Program-made: the position numbers and the translations under genes | Shown: positions 1 to 13,799 of the stretch, piece by piece | How the letters are laid out: each line of letters starts with the position of its first letter | Position numbering within the stretch: the first letter of the stretch is position 1 | Assembly (NCBI GenBank): GCA_949825025.1 | Contig: OX463781.1 | Span: 29,645,192 to 29,709,191 of the forward strand | Direction of reading: 5' to 3' | Source: Siphlonurus alternatus | Lineage: Eukaryota > Arthropoda > Insecta > Ephemeroptera > Siphlonuridae | Length of the DNA: 64,000 nucleotides | The notes under the pieces: generated by a model | Databases searched by the model: none | The model's input: only the letters and a program-made list of their open reading frames with translations | Told to the model about the DNA's origin: nothing

Positions 1-1085
1 GCAAATAAAGACATATAAAGAAGGAATTATTAATTAATTGCTGCACTATGCAACAGATGACAAAATTTATAATTTTACTGCACCAATTTAGTTTTTATTA
101 CAATACAAATTTAACTTTCTATCTTAAAATTTAACAATTTTAGTATATTTTACAATCCCTAAAAGACTAATTTGACATAAATTATTATAATAAAGATTGG
201 CAGTCTCATGAAGTAAAAAAAAAGAGGGGAGAATTAAAATAAAATACACTAAAAAAATAGAGGAGTATTCCTTATATACCTCTTAGTTCATTAATTAATA
301 CGAACGTAAACATAAAGTCTTTAACAGGTTTTTGTATATTGATAATCATCTTATAAACATAGTATATATATAAACTTGTTCGTCTTATTAATTTAAGTTA
401 AGGACTAATTTTGTCTCAGTGGTTTGCACTGATGATAATAAATGAGTGAGCAGGAAAAGTAACATGTTGTGCAACTTTCTTGATGATGAGCTGCCCATGG
501 AAACTTATATTACATGGAAACTTTATCAAAGTCTGATGAAAGATGACACAAACAGTAATGGAGATGGATGAACCGAGCTGTATTTAAAACGAAGCATCAC
601 CGGGAGAAGACACAAATACTTTATTAACTTCAACATCATCACTGAAAAACATCATAATATATATTTTATGATAAGTTTAATTTATTTCAATCGAATTTTT
701 ACTATTATTTATGTAAGAAAAAAAAATTACAAAAAAAATATATATTTTTTTTATAAATTTTAAATACAAAGTTTTTAAAGATTTTTAGATCATAAACATC
801 AACATAATTATAATTTTAAAATATATAAACATGGGAACAAGCTTACTTATAATTAATATTCCTATAAATATACATATTATAATATGTATATATAAAAAAA
901 AACTTTGTATAAGCTCATTATATAGCTCTAATAAAAATATTTCTATAAGAGGGGAAAAACTGCGTAAAAGAAGTTGCATATTTTTAGGCGTACCATATTT
1001 AGAAACTTGGAATAGAGGATATAGTTCGATTCTCTTATACTGTAATTTGACGATCGTTACATACCTAACAGACTACTTTTTTTTT
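1..1085. other. AT-rich intergenic stretch, nothing recognised
   Basis: No coding frame, RNA gene or repeat family is recognised here. The sequence is AT-rich with short A and T runs. The one longish plus frame (from 831) is made of AT-rich codons such as Ile, Tyr, Asn and Lys and looks like chance. Confidence 0.6.
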
Positions 1086-1117
1086 AATTACCCCAATGTT
1101 CCGGTGAGTGTCCCTGA

Positions 1118-1339
1118 TGCCAGGTATTAGCGTCAAGCCCTATTAGCTGCCGACAGTCACTAGGGAGACTTAGTCGAGTTTCCTGGCCGCTGCTCGATCT
1201 ACTGCAGGAACGAACGAGAAAATTGCTTGATTCATCGGATGGCGACCAAGAAGAGCTAAGGAGCCTGGAACTCTCGCTCAATTACCCACGACCAACTTCT
1301 CTGATACTGCAGCCTAGCCTTAGAGTTATACGGAGGTGA
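1118..1339 (+). other. Possible isolated exon or short ORF without ATG (73 codons)
   Basis: A stop-to-stop open frame of 73 codons lies in a patch clearly richer in GC than its surroundings. The translation has ordinary, non-repetitive composition with an acidic stretch (SSDGDQEELRSLE) and ends at TGA 1337-1339, followed by AATAAA at 1348. No ATG opens it. A possible acceptor AG is at 1122-1123, with a T run about 38 bases upstream, which is a weak acceptor. A 65-codon frame on the minus strand overlaps it, so coding direction is not settled. It could be a terminal exon, a fragment of a mobile element or a regulatory GC pocket. No family is recognised. Confidence 0.15.
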
Positions 1340-1484
1340 TAATTTGAATAAATCGTAAATTATACAGTCTGATGAATGTAAGTGGATTTTCGATTATCTG
1401 TGACAGTTTTGTATTGAAGCTTATAGGAAAGTTAACAGCTGATATATCAAGAAAACAGCACCCTTAAATATTAGATACTGAATG

Positions 1485-2460
1485 GGTTTTCATTACTTTA
1501 AAAAAGTACTTAATTTAAGTACTTTCTTGAAATTGAACTGTGTTTGAAGTAATTAAAAAATTAATGTACTTATTTTAATTACAAAACAAATTTAGTACAT
1601 TTTTTTTAAGTACAAAACAAATTAAGTACATTTTTTTTAAGTACAAAACAAATTCAGTACATTTTTTTAATAAAAGTACTGAAATTTAAGTTCAATGAGT
1701 TGCCACAGTGGCGTAAAAAATCGGAAGTTCAAAACATATGTTGACCGACCACGAGACCGTGCAATCAGTGCCTGCTAGTAATTAGCGATTAATTATAGTA
1801 ATCTTAACCGTTAGGGGTGTTTTATATAGAGAATCTCAAATATGAATATACGTTTGTAATGTGGATTGTTTAGTTTCAATCGAAATCGATCAAATCTTGC
1901 GAGAACGGTAAGCTTTAAAATATGTAAAAAAATTTGTTCTCGATCTGCAGTCAATATTACAATATAATTACTTGTTAACTCAATTTTGACTTTTAATGCA
2001 TTGCCATTCAATTTGATTGAATTTTTTTAATCGTAAGTTATTAATTAATAAATAATATAATAAAATATGACTGTTATTTTATCCTTGTGAGCTAAATCAT
2101 TATATATTATTTTTTTCTGAACTATTATTTAATACATCTAATATGTAATAATACATACAGCAGGTAAAATAAAGACAATATGCATTTATTGACAAGCGTC
2201 AGATATAAATTCAAGAAATATTGCATTACGTTAGCGTTACATGTTCTTTCATTACATTAATGAAGTCAGTACTTTTTTTTTTGAAAAAAGATGTGATTAA
2301 ATGGAGTCAATAAAAGTACATTTTTTGTACTGAAACTTCTTTTCAGTACTTTTTTTGTAAAAGCTGAATTAAGTACTTTATCCAAGTACAAAATATGTAG
2401 TGATTAAACAGAGTCAAAAAAAGTACAAAAATTGTACTTGGACTAAGTATCTAAAAGTTT
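1485..2460. repeat. GTAC-rich paired repeat clusters, possible non-autonomous element
   Basis: Two clusters of AAGTAC/GTACTT words, often followed by T or A runs (about 1,501-1,680 with roughly nine GTAC sites and 2,265-2,440 with roughly eight), flank about 570 bp of unrelated AT-rich DNA. In the left cluster a unit of about 32 bp (GTACATTTTTTTTAAGTAC plus AAAACAAATT) is repeated nearly perfectly. In the right cluster the phrase TGATTAAA..GAGTCAA..AAAGTAC occurs twice, 107 bp apart (2,294 and 2,401). Outside them, TTAGATACT near 1,471 is roughly mirrored by AGTATCTAA near 2,446. Clustered subterminal words at both ends are typical of non-autonomous DNA transposons, but no target-site duplication was found. 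Confidence 0.4.
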
Positions 2461-2544
2461 AGTGTGAGCTTGTACCTACGGGGGTGTTGAAACCTTTCTA
2501 ACTTCTAAACAGTATTGCATAGTATCGATACTAAATTAGGCGCA

Positions 2545-2645
2545 AATCACTAAAGGCGTTTTCTCACAAACCACGTTCAGTGTCTTGAATTAGGCTGGCG
2601 CTAACCGTGGATAGTGAGAAACCTGGATAACTTTCTGGATAACTC
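2545..2645. repeat. Short hairpin repeat, copy 1 (MITE-like)
   Basis: TTCTCACAAACCACG (2561-2575) pairs with CGTGGATAGTGAGAA (2606-2620), 13 of 15 positions matching. The loop holds TTGAATTAGGCTGGCG. The same block, including CCAGCCTAATTCAA on the opposite strand, recurs at about 54,925-54,990, so this is a dispersed family rather than a chance dyad. Confidence 0.55.
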
Positions 2646-2649
2646 TGCC

Positions 2650-4015
2650 GTTAATCGTCCCCATTGTGTTTAGCATAATTATATAATACACACGCTCATT
2701 AGTTAAAGTTAAAAGTATTTTGTCAATTTTGAATAATTATAATATTATACTTTCATAAAATCAAAATTGAATGATGAATGAAGCAATTCAAAAACTCAAA
2801 AATTACTACGCCACCTCCATTATCCTATGATATAGAAAATTAATTATCTTATTTTGGTTACACACGAATCCCCCAGTTGTTTTTTTAATAATTTTATGTT
2901 TAAAATATACGTCTAAAACCATAAATTACAATTATTTTTAAACTGTATTTATGATCAATATAACACACCATTTAGCAGTCCATAAAAATGCAATGCATTA
3001 AAATTGAAGTGTTTATTTAAAAAAAATAATAAGTTAATTTATTTTATAAAATATTTTCCATGTTTTAGAAAAAAATTGACCGGGAGATTTATTACGATGA
3101 TAATTTATTTTAATGAATTGAAAGAAGATAATATTAAACCCCTTCAATAATTTGAATAAAATGCATTCAATTGGAAAGAATTTATTTTATAAGTACTTAC
3201 TGTTACAAAAAAAAAAAAGTTAGCAAAGAGATTTTAAATTTAATTTACTTTTAAGAATTTTAAATAGTTCTTTCTTCTTTTTACGCTAGACTTAAAAAAG
3301 ATAATATTTGTCTTAAATACATGTCAGTTCTGATTGATAAAGTTTTTTTGAACATTTAAACTTAAATGCTTAAAAATAATCAAGCATCTCAAGAATAATA
3401 AAAAAAAAAGAAGCAGGAAAAGGTTTTCTTTTGGTGGAAAATTGCAAGAGAACCATTTTGTTTGAAGCGGTAAAATGTTTCGCAAACGTTTTTCCTTCTT
3501 CCCTCCTCGGTGTTCTCCGGTTGCTCGCAGTACAGCCAAGTGCTAGTTGGAAATGTGGCTCGTAATGAAGATTAAAAAGAACCAAAAGGAGGGAAGAAGG
3601 CAACGCTTCATCTGTTTTCTCCAAGCAGATGCCAGGCCAGCAAGTTAGACACCTTACACAATGCAATAAAACTACAATATCAACCCCATTGTTTTGTATT
3701 ATTTCACAAAGAATTTCCCTCTCTTCATTTTTTTTACTCTAAATTTACTCTTTCTCTTTTTTATTTTGTTTTATCCACCAAAAAAAAAAAAAAAAAAAAA
3801 AGAAAGAAAAAACCTAAAAATGACACCACGACACAACGAACCCCTGTTCATTTTACAAAAGACTATACCTCTTCAATTTTAACACACAAAACTAACTTAA
3901 CTTCTATTTCTTTTCTCCCTTTTTTACGCTTTATCTCAACTAAACAAGGAAGTAAAGTAGAGTATAAAGTATAAGTAAGGGAAGGGTGTTTGCCATTTGC
4001 TTTAATGCAATGTGA
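2650..4015. other. AT-rich intergenic stretch with poly(A) run
   Basis: Nothing coding is recognised. A 20-odd-base A run lies at 3,780-3,801. Overlapping minus-strand frames at 3,324-3,666 share a slightly GC-richer patch around 3,470-3,660 but have no recognisable domain. Confidence 0.5.
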
Positions 4016-4019
4016 CTCT

Positions 4020-4295
4020 TGTGCATATTAATTGTATGGCTGCGTGGTTGAGGAGAAGATGTCAGGGCCAACGTTTGCAGTTTGTGATGTGGGTGGGAGA
4101 GAAGAGACCCCTCCACAAATGTATAATGTGTCCCCCCGACCCGCCCCCTCGGTGTCTTCCCCCACCCCCACTCCCAAGACGTTTTCCACCACCTCGAGGG
4201 ATAATGAGCCGCCTCCCTTGTCCTGTCTTTGCCAGCTGAGAGAAGACAAGACAACTTTTCTCCACCCCTTCCTCCCTCTCAGACCAGATTAGCAC
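4020..4295. promoter_or_regulatory. GC-elevated, pyrimidine-rich pocket
   Basis: About 270 bp much richer in C and G than the flanks, with C-runs (CCCCCCGACCCGCCCCCTCG near 4,133) and CACCCCCACTCCC. It contains a GC-box-like CCGCCCC. Four short frames overlap here on both strands, which is what a C-rich, stop-poor patch gives by chance. A cis-regulatory or non-coding exon role is inference. Confidence 0.25.
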
Positions 4296-4299
4296 AATT

Positions 4300-6600
4300 T
4301 ATGCAAAATACGAGCACAAAATTCAGGATTACTAACAGTATTTTATCAAAATGATTCAAAACCTTTTCCCCTTTTTTTCCATTTTAAAAGTTTTAATGTA
4401 AAACAATTTTTTATTCAATGTTTTTTTTTTAAAGAGAAAGTAGTAGTACTATATATATATTCTTGTGGGCGTTTTTTTATTTATAAATAAAAAAAAATCT
4501 TAATTTATATAAGATTGTTATCAATGTCAGCGCTTTTAGAGAAGTCGGTTTTGGTCTAATGCTACTTTGTTATCTTCAAGTTTCATCTTGTCTATGTAAT
4601 CTCGTCTGCTGCTTGGTTCCTTTGTGATGCTGCTGTAGGGTGGGGTGATCATCTTATACCCCTCCTCTAACATACACATGTTCACGTAGCAACTAGAACG
4701 ATAAGAGAAGCCAGCGTACGTAGAGCTACATCTTTCAGAATGCTTGATGAAAAAAAAAAAAACTCTCTTCTTCTGTTCTTTGTTAAATAATGAGACCAGC
4801 TAAATTGTGTAGTGGAAGAAAGAAGGTATATACAGACAACTCTGTTTCAGCTTTCAGAGAAAAGTGCTTCCCAAAAATTACGTAAGATCATTATCAGTAA
4901 CACATAGAAAGTGTTTTATATCCACAATTTACCCTCTTTTGTTTTATATATATATATATATATGTATTTTCCATTATAGCTACTTACACAATATAAATAA
5001 TTACAACTGCAAATCAAGTAGAAGAGAAAATGTATGCATATGTATTTGGTGTGATGGTATTAACATTTGTATTTACCAGGTTAATGTACCGATATATTGT
5101 ACAGTAAACATCAAACATTACAATATATATGTAGATAGGATGATAGTATAGTTAGTATACATTATAATATGATACGATCTTTTAGTAATATCAATATACA
5201 TTCAAATCCAATCTATTCTGCAACATTACATTAGTACATCATACTATAATAACAAATTAATATCAGATATAATTTTTATAAAAATGCATATTATAGAAAT
5301 TGCTATTATAAAATTTTATTATCATAATATAATTTTTATTAAATAATATAAACAATGAAAAGTCTCATAAAGCGAAGATAATCATAATTACATTTTTTTT
5401 AATGCATATTTAAAATAACAGCTGATATAATATTAAATAAAGCTGACTGGAGTGATTTTAAAATTTCTCATATCAGTTGCATATTAATTTTAATATAATG
5501 AAAATTTTAAAATCGTTATTTACTAGGGGGCATTTTGTCACCTAAAATAGTGAATAAATGTAGATTTGACCCTAGCAGTACCAAGGAAAGAGGGGTGGGG
5601 GTGGAGAAAAAATACCCACAAATCTTTTCAAGCGTGAAAAAATGTGAAAAATAGGCTAAAAACATGGTTTCATGTTTCATGGCATGCTAGGGTTAAATTT
5701 GTTTTAGAGCTTTGTTACTAATGCTCTCTCTATTTATCTCTATAAATTTGTGATTGTTTTCTCCTGGTTATCACAACGCCTAGAATGTATGCAACTTTTT
5801 AAGCTCTATAAAAATAAATCATTATTATAAACAATTTTTACTGTTGCAAAAGCAGTATTTTAAATTCTTATTTTTGTTGCTATAATACTACGTAATACAC
5901 ATCACAATAATTAAAATACAACACAAATGCATAATATTTTAAAGTGTTTCTTTATTTCGCACTATTGATTACTATGTAGACGTGAACAATAGCTTTTTCA
6001 TAATAAACGTCTACAACTTAGCTTATGCGTTGGAATAACAAAAAGTTGAGCCATTTCATCATCAGAACGAGTGTCAATATTTTCCAGCATAATAAGGGAT
6101 GAAGTGTTCCCCATGACGGGGGTGGTGTCTAGACCATCGTGGGGAGGAAATGTATAGAAATCAAACTGCACCCCTCATGCAGCTGTGAATCATCCAAACA
6201 ATTATCACGTGTTAATGAGGAGCAGAAAACATGACACAGCTGTGGATTCTCAATTTTAATTTCATATCTCTTTTGTTTTTAGTCTATATTAAACACCTGG
6301 TTCATTTGTACATTTATTTTATAAATAAAATTACAAGAAAATTGTCTTCGTGGCGGTGCTTGTTTTGTTGTTTTTTTCTTTGTGTGAAAAGTAATTTTCT
6401 TTAACTCGAACATATAAGAACGTTCTTGTTCTTATTCTGTAACATTTGTTACTGTGTTTACACTGTGACAAGAAAAAAATAATCTTGAAATTTTAAAATT
6501 TTGGAGGGCATGTAGAGCACCTAATCGAGTTTTTTAAAAAAGTTAAAAATTGCATCTTCCATTGACTGTGTGATAACTAATAATATATGGGAAAAAAATA
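4300..6600. other. AT-rich intergenic stretch
   Basis: No gene recognised. It holds a short (TA)n run at 4,948-4,962 and a small dyad, GTAGACGT near 5,975 against ACGTCTAC near 6,007. Moderately GC-rich text around 6,110-6,190 has no clear frame. Confidence 0.5.
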
Positions 6601-6616
6601 ACAGCAAGGGATTAAG

Positions 6617-6704
6617 TTAGGTGTACACAAGATCCCTTTAATTAATTAAAGGGATCTTGGCAACAACCTCTAATTGTAAGTAAAAAGATCTTAGGTGTAC
6701 ACTG
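6617..6704. repeat. 32-bp perfect palindrome with flanking GTGTACAC repeats
   Basis: Bases 6628-6659 form a perfect palindrome centred in TTAATTAATTAA, with arms CAAGATCCCTTTAATT. TTAGGTGTACAC precedes it at 6,617 and recurs at about 6,692 beside a second AAGATC. The word repetition suggests a small insertion or duplication product, or a dyad binding site. Confidence 0.6.
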
Positions 6705-6710
6705 CTTTTC

Positions 6711-8492
6711 AAAAATTGAACCTTTTCACCTGCAGGTTGAAATTTAAACTGATTTCTGTGCAATCCTTTGTCTATTCATTTCTGCATGCTTGATAACAAT
6801 ACGTCATTATCATTATACGTCACCGCCGCTTCTAGGCCAGCCATATCTCAGAAATATGAAGTAAAGTGTGTCGCTGGCACTCACTTACTCGGGGTAAAAA
6901 CTACAATAGTGGCTGCATGACGATTCAACTTTTTGAAATTCAGTATACATGTACATCAACTGATACGAGGTCACATTTTCACTATACCTTCCACATTGGG
7001 ATTTTTTAAAAATAATATCGACACAATTCACAATAATCTTCTTTATCAGGTGAGCATGCAAGCCACATCTGTCTATATTAATATGTGTTATTAGTTATTA
7101 CAAAACTGACATGGCATAAAAAATTGTGTTTGTATTTAAAATGCATTGCTACAAAATAGGAAATTATTGCTTTTATATTTCAAAATGTTTTACTTTGTAA
7201 CTTTTTCTCTTTAAAAATAATCAAATAATCTCTTTACATGTCATAGAAATATTCCATCTAAAATAATTTGTATAAAAATTTTCAACTCCCATTACAATTA
7301 ATGGCAAAAATAACACGATTAAAAAAAATGTAAAATTTTCCACCAGACTATTGTTATAATGACAATTTTTTTTTTTTTTTTTTACTCACAGAGGTTTATT
7401 TTTTGAATGACGTGGGTTTGCGTCATCACTATATCACTTGAACTAACTCTGTGGGCACAGAGAATTAAGCAAGCCAGAGGCAATTTGAGCTTCGTATCCA
7501 TGGCAACAAATGCAAATCAGTGCCACATCAATACCTCCCAGTGCTTATTGCGGATAACATAGAACAACAAACAAGGAAAAAAAAATCCCCATCGTGGTCA
7601 TGCATGGTGATCGCTGATTAACAAAGGCATACATGTGGAGTGTTATGTATTTTAGTTAGAATTACCATGTAGAAAGGTTTAACATAATTTTTAATATTAT
7701 CATATTATAAGGGAGTATTCATGACTTTAATTTAAAAATATTTGCTATTAGAATGTGGTATAAAATGAAATTATAATCGAGCTAGCACCATTATACAAAC
7801 ATTTTCTAGATATTTTCTATAGGCCCATGCTAAATTTACTGTGAAAAATACTTCTAAATAAAAACTTTAAAGTACAATAATTATCGATATTTATAACACT
7901 ACGTCCATCCTTCAGTTTTTGCCTTTGAAGAATTTATTTGTGATTTTTTTTTCAAAGGTGGCAAAACTCTTAAAAATTCCTATATAATATATGTATTCAA
8001 TATATACACATTGAGAGTTGTATTATATTTATATTTTCAATCTTCATTTATTCTATAATAAATAACTACACTGTAAATATTTTATTCTATCTGTATATTT
8101 TTTTTTGTACAATATTATATAATAAAATACATAATACACAATATAATCGTTTATCCAAAATAATGAATTTAAAATGTTGGTTTTAACTAAAACGTAAGCT
8201 TTATATAATAATAAAATATTTAAATTTTCATTATTATTTATGAAAGCCACGTACGTGTATCAGCATGTTTGTGATGGTATATAACTACATTATTACTAAA
8301 GTTAAACTTAAACAAAAATAATTTGGCGTGTGTCCCGAGGCCCCACCACCAACATGGTAACAACTAACAAATTAGTTTCGCCAGTCTACGATTTAAAGCC
8401 CACTAGGGTCTCTTCTCTTCCTTAAAACTTAAGTAAACTAAAACTTGTACGACATGAAATACAATAATTATGGTAAATGACAAATATAATTA
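6711..8492. other. AT-rich intergenic stretch
   Basis: No gene, RNA or repeat family recognised. A T run of about 18 bases lies at 7,366-7,383. The region 6,780-6,900 is a mildly GC-richer patch without a coding frame. Confidence 0.5.

Positions 8493-8499
<7 letters not shown>

Positions 8500-8565
<66 letters not shown>
8500..8565. repeat. (CT)n microsatellite
   Basis: About 33 uninterrupted CT dinucleotides, preceded by an imperfect CTCTCTCC and followed by TTTTTG. Confidence 0.97.
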
Positions 8566-8569
<4 letters not shown>

Positions 8570-9869
8570 GTCTGTATTAATGCCATTTCAAACTTCTATA
8601 AAAAGAAATAACAACTCTTCCACACGGTTGCTTTGGGCAAGTTAAATTAAATCAAAATTAAATACGACACGAAACTTAATTATATAAAAAAAGATTAAAC
8701 ATAAATAACTTGTCTTGAAAATATGAATATAAAATGACTATTTTTGGACATATTTTTTTATTTAAACTTTTTTTTATTTTTATTACGGTTGCATGCTCTT
8801 GCATATTTTATAATTCAAGGTAGTCATGTAAGCTTAATAATTATTGCATTATTTTTTTAATTAATGTTCATCTCACAAAATATCACGGTGGCTTAAAAGT
8901 AAATAGACTAAATTATCATGCAAACAGTATTTAATTAACTACAACAGGATTTAAATAATTTTACAACAATTGTGTATCCAGTATAATTAATCCAGCATCA
9001 TACAAAACATTTTTGTATAAATATTTTTCTATTCTGTATAAAAGCTCATCCAGAGGCAATTCTAAATAAAATTTTGTTCTGATTGTAGCAGAAAAAAAAA
9101 GTTTGAAAACAATTGCAATTTTAAATAATATTATTTTTTTACATTAATTTTTTATTTTTAATTAAGCAACATATTAAAATATTCACCTGATTGTAGATAA
9201 AGTTAACCTTTTCTAGTAACCTACATGATTACCTTAAAGTTCTCTGCAATTGGGGGGTTATAATGATAATATTTTATATAATAGACAATTTACGTGTTTA
9301 TTTGACGTGATGGTATGTTGTAGCAGCAATATTTCTCTTATCCATCTCAAAATAAAACTAAAGAAAAAAAAAAGGAAGAATATTTGATGATATAAAAAAC
9401 AACGATCAGGACTTGCTAGCTTGTGTGTGGATCTCATTAAGGTATTCGCTCACCTGTATGTTGTTAAGGCTTCTCCTCCAGTCACTTTAAGCCTCAGGCA
9501 GGAACATCAGATCTCGTGGCTCGCATTCCGAACTACTAGATAAAAAAAATAAATATTTCGTTCGGACAAACATCCATAGTATAGCTGCAATACCTCGTTG
9601 TAAAAAAGTATGTAATAATATCGTAAGGGAGAAGAGGTAGAAAATGTTGGTATGTTGTCGGGAAATAGAGATGCTGCTGCCGGCCAGTACATGTCATCCT
9701 CTGGGAGATGACAATGACACAGACCACGTGACTCGACTACACAAATACTTCACATAATATATATATTGGAGTTCATGCGGTTATATGTTACGTCATCCAT
9801 AATTATTGTACTTTCATCTTTATGCATATTTTATAATTTTTTTGTGGTTGTATATATTTATGATGGCAA
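8566..9869. other. AT-rich intergenic stretch
   Basis: Nothing recognised. Two overlapping minus-strand frames (9,507-9,727) share a slightly GC-richer patch but start and end in AT-rich DNA and show no domain. Confidence 0.5.
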
Positions 9870-10177
9870 TAGAGTATCGACCTCATTTTTTTTTATTTCA
9901 AAAATGGATAGAGGGTGCAAAGTTATGCCACTCTGATTTTTTTCAGATTTTTTAGAGCCCAGAAAGTATTGCTAAAAAATTTTGCCAAGGTCGGGTTTGA
10001 ACTCACTCCTCTTTTAGGTCCTATCATTTTATTAAAAAAAGGCTTCAAGAGGCGTCACTTTCTCTGTACTTTCAATGATTTTTTTTAAATAGTTCCCGGA
10101 TGATAAAAAATCTGAAAAAATCAGAGTAGCGTAACTTTGCACCCTCTGCAATAAAAAAATCTGAGATTGATACTCCA
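9870..10177. mobile_element. Family-A MITE, copy 1
   Basis: A non-autonomous DNA-transposon-like element of about 308 bp. The left end (TAGAGTATCGACCTCA, a T-rich run, then ATGGATAGAGGGTGCAAAG) is the inverted complement of the right end (CTTTGCACCCTCTGCAATA, then TTGATACTCCA). Inward, TCTGATTTTTTTCAGATTTT is mirrored by AAATCTGAAAAAATCAGA. Further copies with the same termini lie at 23,027-23,334 and 53,811-54,049. There is no coding capacity, so mobilisation would need a transposase from elsewhere. I could not settle the target-site duplication. Confidence 0.8.
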
Positions 10178-10282
10178 TTTGTAGTTTTTAAGCATTAAAA
10201 ATTATATTACTAATATATTACTACTACAATTTGTATTCATTTTAGAATATTATATAGTAATTAATTAAACACAGTACAATTA

Positions 10283-12834
<2,552 letters not shown>

Positions 12835-12985
12835 TTATGGCCTCTGGTAGCGGCGTGGGCGTGGCTCCTCGATCAGCTGTGCACCGTGGGAATGCGAGCA
12901 CCTGACTGCGCACGACATCATGACGTCACCGACACTCTCGCTCTTTAACGTAGTTACCCTGAACCAGGGTCACCAGGGAGCTTTC
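12835..12985. promoter_or_regulatory. GC-elevated pocket with CRE-like and GC-box-like words
   Basis: A sharply bounded GC-rich island in AT-rich DNA. It contains GGGCGTGGC (GC-box/KLF-like) near 12,857, a perfect CRE octamer TGACGTCA at 12,921-12,928 and a CACCTG E-box near 12,900. Such clusters are typical of cis-regulatory elements in animals. No transcription start, TATA placement or exon can be shown from the sequence. Confidence 0.35.
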
Positions 12986-13305
12986 GTAATATGTGGAGGT
13001 AGTATTTAATTGAACATACATACTGTATATTACTTTGACATTTTATGCTTCAAAATCAGAATTCAAATAGATGTTACGAAAGGAAAACAGATCAGCAGAA
13101 CAGGCTAAAAGCCATACAGGTAGAAGGTTAATTGTTATTTATATTATGAAATCTTACCATTAGTGAAACGTGGATACAAGTTAATTTGATTCTATTATAT
13201 ATACGGGTCTACTTGTCATGCAAATGTCCTATTTCACCTTTAGTTATTGTAATATAATATATTGGTGAAATAAAGAAATAAATAAAAATAATTATATTAA
13301 GTTAT

Positions 13306-13690
13306 AGAATAGAATAGAATAGAATAGAATAGAATAGAATAGAATAGAATAGAATAGAATAGAATAGAATAGAATAGAATAGAATAGAATAGAATAGAAT
13401 AGAATAGAATAGAATAGAATAGAATAGAATAGAATAGAATAGAATAGAATAGAATAGAATAGAATAGAATAGAATAGAATAGAATAGAATAGAATAGAAT
13501 AGAATAGAATAGAATAGAATAGAATAGAATAGAATAGAATAGAATAGAATAGAATAGAATAGAATAGAATAGAATAGAATAGAATAGAATAGAATAGAAT
13601 AGAATAGAATAGAATAGAATAGAATAGAATAGAATAGAATAGAATAGAATAGAATAGAATAGAATAGAATAGAATAGAATAGAATAGAAT
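13306..13690. repeat. (AGAAT)n pentanucleotide array
   Basis: A 385-bp array of about 77 copies of AGAAT (ATTCT on the minus strand), with no interruption seen. The Phe-Tyr-Ser-Ile-Leu repeat frame on the minus strand is a translation of the array. It joins directly to a retroelement-like 3' end at 13,691, read on the minus strand, so it may have grown from that element's tail. Confidence 0.97.
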
Positions 13691-13790
13691 AATTTCTTTA
13701 TTTAGGCGATGTTTGGCCATAAGGCCATTCTACCACATAACCTCTGTACAGTATACAATTACATAATCATTAAAAATTGCAAAACAATAC
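13691..13790 (-). mobile_element. Possible retroelement 3' end abutting the ATTCT array
   Basis: Read on the minus strand, a unique segment with GGTAGAATGGCCTTATGGCC runs into CGCCTAAATAAAGAAATT and then straight into (ATTCT)n. A unique segment ending in an AATAAA-like word followed by a simple repeat is the usual 3' structure of non-LTR retrotransposons with repeat tails. No reverse-transcriptase coding is visible upstream, so this would be a strongly 5'-truncated copy or a SINE. The family is not identified. Confidence 0.4.
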
Positions 13791-13799
13791 ATATATGCA

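Noticed and set aside
3940..4295. Overlapping plus and minus frames of 73-104 codons
   Set aside because: All share one C-rich, stop-poor pocket; no domain and no frame is better than the others.
13292..13720. 142-codon minus frame of Phe-Tyr-Ser-Ile-Leu repeats
   Set aside because: Direct translation of the (ATTCT)n microsatellite.
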